This document shows, piece after piece, positions 56,941-64,000 of a stretch of DNA of 64,000 nt; positions within the stretch are counted from its first letter, which is position 1; each line of letters opens with the position of its first letter. The position numbers and the translations under genes were made by a program. Source of the DNA: Monosporascus cannonballus (Eukaryota > Ascomycota > Sordariomycetes > Xylariales); NCBI GenBank assembly GCA_004154925.1, contig QJNS01000215.1:1-64000 (forward strand), read 5' to 3'. Under the pieces are notes generated by a model that had not been told where the DNA came from, searched no databases, and saw only the letters and a list, made by a program, of their open reading frames with translations.

Positions 56941-59900
56941 TTAGGCGCTAATAAGGTTTTTGGCGGGTTCTTAGGTATTTTCGAAATTTGGGTATTTTTT
57001 TTATTTAATTAGATACTGGGTAAGTCCATTTTATTTTTGCATATTAAAGATTTTTTTTCTATTTCGTATACCTGTTTATATTTTATTTTCATATCGTCCT
57101 ATACCGTATATACTTTAATTATAACCGCTGTTAATTTAAATAAAGAAATATAAAAAATTAAATAGAATTTAACTTTTGGTAAAAGTTTTAATTAATAATT
57201 ATTTTTTAAAATTCTTTTGGCGATTTTGTATAGACCGATATATTTGAAATTAAGTTTTTTGCTAGGTCGTTTTGTTTAAATATTTTTGGTAACAAAGAAA
57301 ACCATTTCCCCTTTTTCGAAAATTAGTTCCTTTAACTTTTTTTGGTTATAGTATTTGCTTATTTAATTCCGTACGAATTCCAATTTTATTTTTATTTCTT
57401 GGTATATCTGCCGTAATTGTTTTAACGTAAAAATTATTTTAATATTAATTGGACCGTTATTACGTATTTCTTTTATTAATTTTTTGGAATAAAACCAAAA
57501 TTTGCATTTATAAATATTATCTTAATACTTTTATAATAACTGGTATTATAAGTTAATTATACGATCGGTAATTTTTTAACTTAATTATTTTGTTCGTAAT
57601 TAATATAATATTATAAATAAATTTCCAAAATTTAATTTGTTCGTTTTATTTATTTATTTATTTAAGGTTTAAATACGTTAAATAATTTGTGATTTAGGCC
57701 AATCTGTGTTATTAGGCCTTGTTAAAACTTTGATGCAAATATTAATTCTTTATTTGATATAATTTCTATTAATAATCCGTATATATTAAAATATGTCTGA
57801 AAAAATATATATTAGTTGTTCGGCGTTTATATCCTTATAATATGGTAAGAAATAGGAAAATTTCGTAAATCGGTTAACGATTACGAAAATGCTATCTTAA
57901 TATATTCCCGTAACTAAGTTTTTTAATATAAGAAATTTAATAATAATGTCGAATATAATTAAATATTATAGTTATTTTGCAACTGGTAATAATTGTAATT
58001 TTTCGTATAGCTTATGTCGTCGAGCCTTTATTTTAACGCAAATATTACATTGTCGTATAATTTTCTATACCGTTAATTTCATTTTAGGGAAAGAATATAT
58101 GCGTTAAAGTTATTTTAAAGTTTTATGGATCCCTGGATATCCATATAATTAATGTTTATGTATTTTTCGTAATAAATCTTTTTAATATTCCTTTAAAATT
58201 TGTATTTTATTTATTTTTTGGTTTTTTAAAAGATTATTATTATATTATTAGATTTTTTGATACATATTACTAGGTACTACCCGAATTGTCGCAATTTGTT
58301 ATAAGCGTAAATATTCTTTTATAATAATATCGAAAATTATATAACTAATTTTAACCAATTTCTTTTCGAGGTTTGGTCGCTTATTTAAAGTATTTACTTT
58401 CCCGTTTTTTGATTTTTTCTTGTAAATAATAACGAAGTCGAAATTCGCCAATTTTTTTGCTTATTTTAATTATCGTTCTATAAGTTCTCTAATCGTGGTA
58501 AATCAGGTAAAATTTTAATGATCCGTATAAACCTTAACCTAATATAAGCTTCTCTTTAAAAAGTGCCTAAATTTTCGAAATGCCATAATAATGGCCATAA
58601 ATTCCTTATTTAAAATACCGTAATTAAGTTCGGCTCCTTTTAATTTATACGAAAAAAATGTAATAAGATGCAGTTTACCTTAATTATCTTATTATCTGAT
58701 TACTGCGCCTAACGTATAATCCGAAATATTAGTTTTTAGTTTAACGGGGCGGTTTAAATCGTATATAATCAGTATTAGCTTGCTAATAATCGTATCTTTA
58801 ATATCTTGAAATACCTTTTCCGTATCTAGTATCTATTTAAATTTTTTAAATTTTTTTTTTCGTAAGGTTCGTTAAGGATATAATTATTCTGCTAAAGTTT
58901 CGAATAAATTTCCTGTAGTAATTGGCGAATCCAAGAAATGCCTATACTTCCTTAACCGTAATTGGCATTTGTTATTTTATAATTACAGCGATTTTCTTAA
59001 AGTTCATCTTAATATATCCTAAGGTAATAATATATCCCAGATATTCCACTTCCTATATATAAAATTAACTTTTTTCTGCGTTAATAAATAACCTTACGTC
59101 CTGTAAAGCTTAAAGAACCTTATGAACGTATCCTGTATATGCTTTTTTTATCTTTGAAAAAATGAAAATGTCGTCGAGATAGCAAATAACGAAAATATTA
59201 AGGTATTTTCGTAACACATAATTTACTATCCGCTAAAAGGTTGCTGGTACGTTCGTAAGTCCCATTGGTATAACTAAATACTTAAATAGTCCGTATTTCG
59301 TCCTAAAGGCTGTTTTTTATTCGTATCCTTTTTTAATCTTAATAAAGTTATATCCGTTTTTAAAATCGAATACTGTAAACTATTTGGCTCCGTAAAGTTA
59401 ATTTTTTATTTCCGTAATTAAGGGTAATAATATTCGATCCTTAATAGTAATATCGTTTAATTGTCGATAGTTAACCATAAGTCGCAATTTTCCGTTCTTT
59501 TTCGGTACGAAAAACATAGGATATCCTGCTAGTGATTTCGAAAATCAAATCCATCCTTTTTGTAACCGATTTTCCAGGTATTTTCTGAAAATGCGTAATT
59601 CGTTTCCGTTAAGATTGTAAATAGGGTAAGATTTTGTCGAAAATCCTTCCTTAAAAACTATTTCATGGTCCCATTCGCTATGTTCTAATAATTTTATGTT
59701 AAGTTTCTTTTTATAAAGCTACTTGTATTTGTAATATTATAGTAACATATTAGTTAAATTTTCTAACTTCTGGGACTATTATTCTTATTTTAAATCGTCG
59801 TTTAATTACTTTAATTTCGTTTTGATAATAATAACGATACGTTTTATTTTTCTTTAATATCCGTCTTTTTTTTATATTTTGTTCCTTTAGGTAATAAGGT

Positions 59901-62200
59901 ATTTATCGTATCCTTATACCTGTATTTATCGCCATTATCGATCGAATATTAAGATCTTAATTCTTTTCTTTTTTATTTGTTAATAGAAAGTAAAATAAAT
60001 TTTATCTGGCCAGTTCCGCCGTTAATCAAAATTCTGTACTGGCATATCCATAGTAATCCTAAGATCATATCGTAATTCCCGAATAAAACGATATCGAAAT
60101 TAACCGTTTAATGTTATTTTTAAACAAAAATTTCGAAATAATTAATTTCGCATATAATTCTTCCGTTATCGTAAACGAATTCTTAATCTTCGGTATTCGT
60201 CATTATATAAGGTTTTAACTTATATCTCCATAACAATCTAAGCTTATTAACTATATTTGATACAATATAATTCCCGCCTAAAGTTCCGTAATCCACCATT
60301 ACAATATACCAATATATTTTAATTCGTATTTTTAAAATAATAAAGTTATTAACATTTCTTATCATCGCATTTAAAGCCCTTTTTAGGAATTCCTTTTAAT
60401 TTCTCTAAGTTTTATCATCTTACGGCTTTTTTATAAATAACCTTTTTCTTTTAATTCCTATTCGAATTTGTCGAACCTTATTTATGTTTCTTCGTTTAAC
60501 GTATTTAGCTATTATATTTATCGTTATTATCGGCGTATTATTCCTTTAAACCGTATCAACTGTTCTTAATTCTTTTGCAATTTCTTTTCCTATCGAATAA
60601 ATTATTTTCTCATATTTACAATTGCATCCTATTATACATCATCTTAATTATTATTCCAAAGATTTTCTATAAATTAACGTATTTTCTCCTTAATATTTTT
60701 CCTTTTTAAAAATTTATAATATATACTAACTGAAAATAAAGATCCGTAATAACTTTCTAATAATACTTTTTTACCGTACGCTGGATTAACTCCTTTTTTA
60801 TTTGGTAATTGCATTATTTATAATAATAAAAAGGATTTTTCTACGGGCATTATTTTCCTTCAGGCTAACTTTTTGTTTCGGCCAGTTGCTGGACATTTTC
60901 TAGGGCTATGGTTCGAAACTGTCGATACCATTACTTATTATTCTTATTATATTCGGTACGGTTTAGAAAATCGAATCTTTCGTAATATATGCGAGTAATT
61001 CGTACGTAAATATATTATTTCCATTTTTCGTAATTAAAATATCCTCGTCGTCGACAGTATATAATATACATTTTACTATATCGATCGGGTATTCTGGGGC
61101 AAAGTTCTTTTATTTAATCCCGGTATTTATATAGTTATTTTTATAACGTTTTTTGTTATGTTCGTAATACTTATTAAGTTAACTTCCTAACTTTTTATAT
61201 CTTTCGTTAAATTTTTTATCGTAATGGTCCTTATTAAACCTTTTGCCTAAAGCCTAATACGTATTTGGCTTAAATTATGTTAATAATTTTATTATCGTTT
61301 CCTTAATTATTTCTAAATTATTTTTCCGGTATAGAAATCTAGTTATCTTGCCGTGATTTCTTAGGTTTTTTATATTTGTAAGCCTTATGTCCCATTTTGC
61401 CACAGTTAAAACATTTAATCTGGCTTCAATCTTATCTGTAGGTAACGCTAAGTTCCATAAATCCTGGCGCCGTTCCGTAAAAATAAGAGGTACATCTTAT
61501 TTTTTCCCTTGGTTAAACTTATTATATCCCGAACGTAAAGCATATTATCCCTTTTTTTCCTATCGTTTTTCAAACTGTTAATTATTAATCTTAATTACTT
61601 TTGCGATATACCGGTTTAAAATAATTAATCGTTCGATCCGAATAATTTTATCTTTTATATTATCTTTTAACTTTTTATAAAATATATCGATAAGGGCGTT
61701 AACTTTATTATTTCCTTATCCTGCTTTAACCGCTAAATTTTTAAAGATTACGGCGTATTTAAATGCGGGTTTTTTTATTAGAATTATAAGAGTTATTAAG
61801 CCGTTAATCGTTTTTTATCTGGATTACCGAAATTATCGCATATTTTATTTTCGAAATTAATATAAGTTAAAAAGATTTTATTAATAAAGTTTTCCTTATT
61901 TGCTTTTCTTATTTCCAAAAAGTTTCTTATAATAAGCTTAAATTAATTAGCCGTATCTTTTATTAAGTATGTTCCTATTGTTAAAACCATATCTGCTAAG
62001 TTATTAAGATCTAAAAAACGAAAATAAACTTGTGCCTAAATTAGAAAAATCTAAGGGTTACCTTTTTTATCGTAAAGTTCTAGCTTTTTGGGCTTTATAC
62101 GGGCGAAAGAGGGTTAAGTATATGGCGTAACCCTAAATTATCGGACTTCTTTCTCCAGTTCCCGAATTCGAGCCTAAAGTTATTAAATAAGGGTTTTTTA
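56941..62200 (-). pseudogene. gag-pol remains of chromovirus D
   Basis: On the minus strand the gag knuckle KCFNCGKMGHK is at 61416-61387: three of the four CCHC ligands are kept and the last is Tyr. The protease/RT linker (GGTGQIKF-like) is near 60000-60045. RT carries YLDD at 59181-59170. Integrase lies about 57650-58500, with GPY/F-type sequence near 57240. The chromodomain start VYEIEK is near 57068, with the end at the TAA 56943-56941. Frames are broken by stops and shifts. It is the closest thing in the window to a readable pol of this family. Confidence 0.82.
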
Positions 62201-62275
62201 AATGCTGGTTAATATTTTAACAATATTGAATATTGCTCAAAGTTTAACGGTATTATTGAACAAAAGTTTGTAACG

Positions 62276-62725
62276 TATAACGAATTAAACGGTTTAACCA
62301 ATTATTAAACTTTAAGTTAACGGGTTTATGTTAATAGGAATACCGTAAAAATCTAAGTAATAAATATAATAATCGTATTATATCTTTTAATACCGGAAAT
62401 ACCTTATTGCAAACGATTAATATTACTAAATATTATAAACTAAAGTTATTTAAATTATGGAATTAATAAACATATATATCCTTAATTTTTTAATCTTGTC
62501 GAACCTGGCTTTATAGGCTTTACGATCGATCCTATCAAATCTGGCTTTACAGGCTCTATAATCGATCCTGTCGAGCCTGGCTTTACAGGCTTTACGATCG
62601 ATCCTATCGAGCCTGGCTCTACAGGCTCTACGATCGATCCTGTCGAGCCATCACGTGACTTGATCCACCTGGCTTAGTCGTTTGTGGCGACCGTTTCCGA
62701 GGCCGCAGCCCGTTGGGTCATAACA
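62276..62725 (-). repeat. 5' LTR of chromovirus D (4 copies of the 36-bp unit)
   Basis: This 450-bp LTR has sense start TGTTATGACCCAACGGGC (from 62725) and a heavily decayed sense end at 62276. It has four 36-bp units (62498-62641) against three in the other LTR, which accounts exactly for the 36-bp length difference. The half nearest the outside (62640-62725) is nearly free of RIP, whereas 62276-62480 is strongly mutated. Confidence 0.92.
62498..62649 (-). repeat. 36-bp hairpin tandem repeats in the D 5' LTR
   Basis: Four full 36-bp units plus a partial one occur, the same unit as at 56111. Units differ from each other by single transitions such as GCTTTACAGG / GCTCTACAGG. Confidence 0.9.
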
Positions 62726-62730
62726 TATAT

Positions 62731-64000
62731 TGTATTAAATACGTTTTTAAATATTAAATTTTAAATTAAAATGCCTAATTATTATATTTAAATAAAACTT
62801 TTATTCTTATAAACCAAATTATAATATAATATTATATTCATTTATATGTTAATAATATATTTAAAACGTTAATTTATTATATTTCGGCTTAATTCTTAAT
62901 AATAAAAATAATATTATATTAATTAGCGTCATAGTTCTTTTTCTTATCGTTTTTTAAAAATATAAATAATTCGGAATTATTATTATTAATACCGGTAAAG
63001 GGTGAATCTTAAGCTTTATCCGAATATTAGCTTAGTAATTGTTTTGACTGGCCTTTATATATAGCCTTAAGGCGGCGTAAATTTTCCGTTCGTTTAATAA
63101 GATACGCCTTATTTTGCTCTTATTTTGTTTTTTTAGCTATTTTTCCCGGATTCGGATTTATTGAATTTTTGATTTTTGTTTTCGTTATGTACGAGTTTTC
63201 GTAGGTTCTGCGGATGAATAAAGCCCGGGGATAAGGCTGCCGTATTCGGAGAAACCTAATAAATTAACACTCCTTATTATTTTAATTATATAGTAAATAA
63301 GTTTTATTTTTTTGATTATTAAAATAACGCATTTATTATAAACATAATGTAAAATAATAATTATTAACGATTAATACGTAAATTAATACGTATATTATTA
63401 AGAAGGATGTATTAACAAAAAATGTAAGAAAAATAATATTAAGTATTTTTTAAAAAAAGATTTTAATAATTAATTACTGGAATCGGATACGCGTTCCGCC
63501 AGATAAACCTTAGGTAATTTCGCGTATATAACGTGAAAATAAGGCTTAAAGTACTTATTATCGAGCTTTTACCGTTTGGGTCTTTTGATCGTGTCGGTTA
63601 TATCCGTAAGAGTTTTTTTAGTTGTCGACTTGGTTTTGTTTTTGCCCTTAACCGTGCCTTTGTCTTTGGATAAGTATTTACCTTCGACGTTTTTGGCTTG
63701 CGAAATTACGCGCGATTTTAAAATAAAATTAATATATTAATTAATACCCGAAATAATACGTTAATTAATATAAGTATTAATTTACGAATTTGTACGTACG
63801 CTGTAACGAAATAATTACTTATTATATTTAAAAAGTCATATTAAAATCCAAATTAAGTAATTAAAATTAACGAAAAGATATAATTATACCAAAATACAAC
63901 TACGCAAAAATTTACAGTATGTTATATATGGTATGGGCAAAACGAAATAATAAGATTGCGATATCTTAGATAATCTATTTATACACTTCCTTTTTTCAAA
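62731..64000. other. RIP-type AT-rich DNA without recognised features
   Basis: There is no ORF of 60 codons and no match to the A-G elements that I could see. A less AT-rich patch at 63180-63260 (GGATGAATAAAGCCCGGGGA) and another at 63480-63700 may be remnants of other repeats. If the hAT-like terminus at 55629 is real, its right part should lie here, but I did not find it. Confidence 0.5.

Larger units (their letters stand above)
55889..62725 (-). mobile_element. Chromovirus D, structurally complete Gypsy element
   Basis: LTRs of 414 bp (55889-56302) and 450 bp (62276-62725) are flanked by TATAT at 55884-55888 and 62726-62730. The total is 6837 bp, in minus orientation. The sense order from the right is LTR, leader, gag with a knuckle (61387-61416), protease linker near 60000-60080, RT with intact YLDD (59181-59170), RNase H, integrase and chromodomain (to 56941). 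The purine-rich AAAAAGGGAGGATCG directly before the 3' LTR (56317-56303) is the polypurine tract. Many stops are present, but mutation is lighter than in B and C. It supplies the reference order for the arms of E and G. Confidence 0.94.

Overview
The window comes from a filamentous ascomycete (Pezizomycotina, probably Sordariomycetes). The evidence is short introns of 50-160 bp with GT...CTAAC/CTGAC...AG signals, fungal-type genes (RTC1/WDR24-like, UVRAG/Vps38-like, a GRDP/DUF1399 protein, STAND-type and ankyrin proteins), and long AT-rich blocks of LTR retrotransposons. In those blocks CpA has been converted to TpA on both strands while CpG persists, which is the footprint of repeat-induced point mutation (RIP). 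No virus, plasmid or bacterial feature is present.

Layout. 1-30619 is one retrotransposon stack nested five deep. G (minus strand) is interrupted by E (minus), E by A (plus, 1438-23030), A by B (plus, 2571-17313) and B by C (plus, 5461-12837). A, B and C each have matching 5-bp target-site duplications: TTATA, AATAA and GTTTT. Two solo LTRs (24352-24769, TSD GTTTC; 27410-27957, TSD AGTTC) and a short Copia-like element (28406-30361, TSD CAATT) sit inside E and G. A, D, E and G belong to one chromodomain (chromovirus) Gypsy family of about 6.84 kb. B and C are two copies of a second Gypsy family of about 7.37 kb with 206-bp LTRs.

30575-54871 is a GC-richer gene island. It holds a 5'-truncated ankyrin gene fused to transposon sequence, a minus-strand pseudogene with C-to-T type nonsense codons and a solo LTR, RTC1 (+), a UVRAG/Vps38-like gene (-), a possible tiny secreted peptide (+), a STAND-N-terminal/ankyrin gene with a one-base frameshift (+), an unknown 330-aa gene (-, 3 exons), a tail-anchored 200-aa protein (+) and a 7-exon GRDP-like gene (+). 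About 4 kb (46.3-50.2 kb) has no supported gene.

55629-64000 returns to RIP-degraded DNA: a hAT-like terminus, then a complete chromovirus D (minus, 55889-62725, TSD TATAT), then unassigned AT-rich sequence.

Two observations stand out. First, A and D each carry, between the chromodomain and the 3' LTR and on the opposite strand to gag-pol, a related antisense ORF encoding a small protein with a cysteine-type motif and a charged helical region. Second, the LTRs of this family contain an AGCTTGCAAC-like stretch about 37 nt after a TATA box, and it is complementary to the bases just downstream of the 5' LTR. That suggests Tf1/sushi-type self-priming. RTC1 (nutrient signalling to TORC1) and UVRAG/Vps38 (PI3-kinase complex II) are convergent neighbours in related pathways; the sequence shows no direct link between them.
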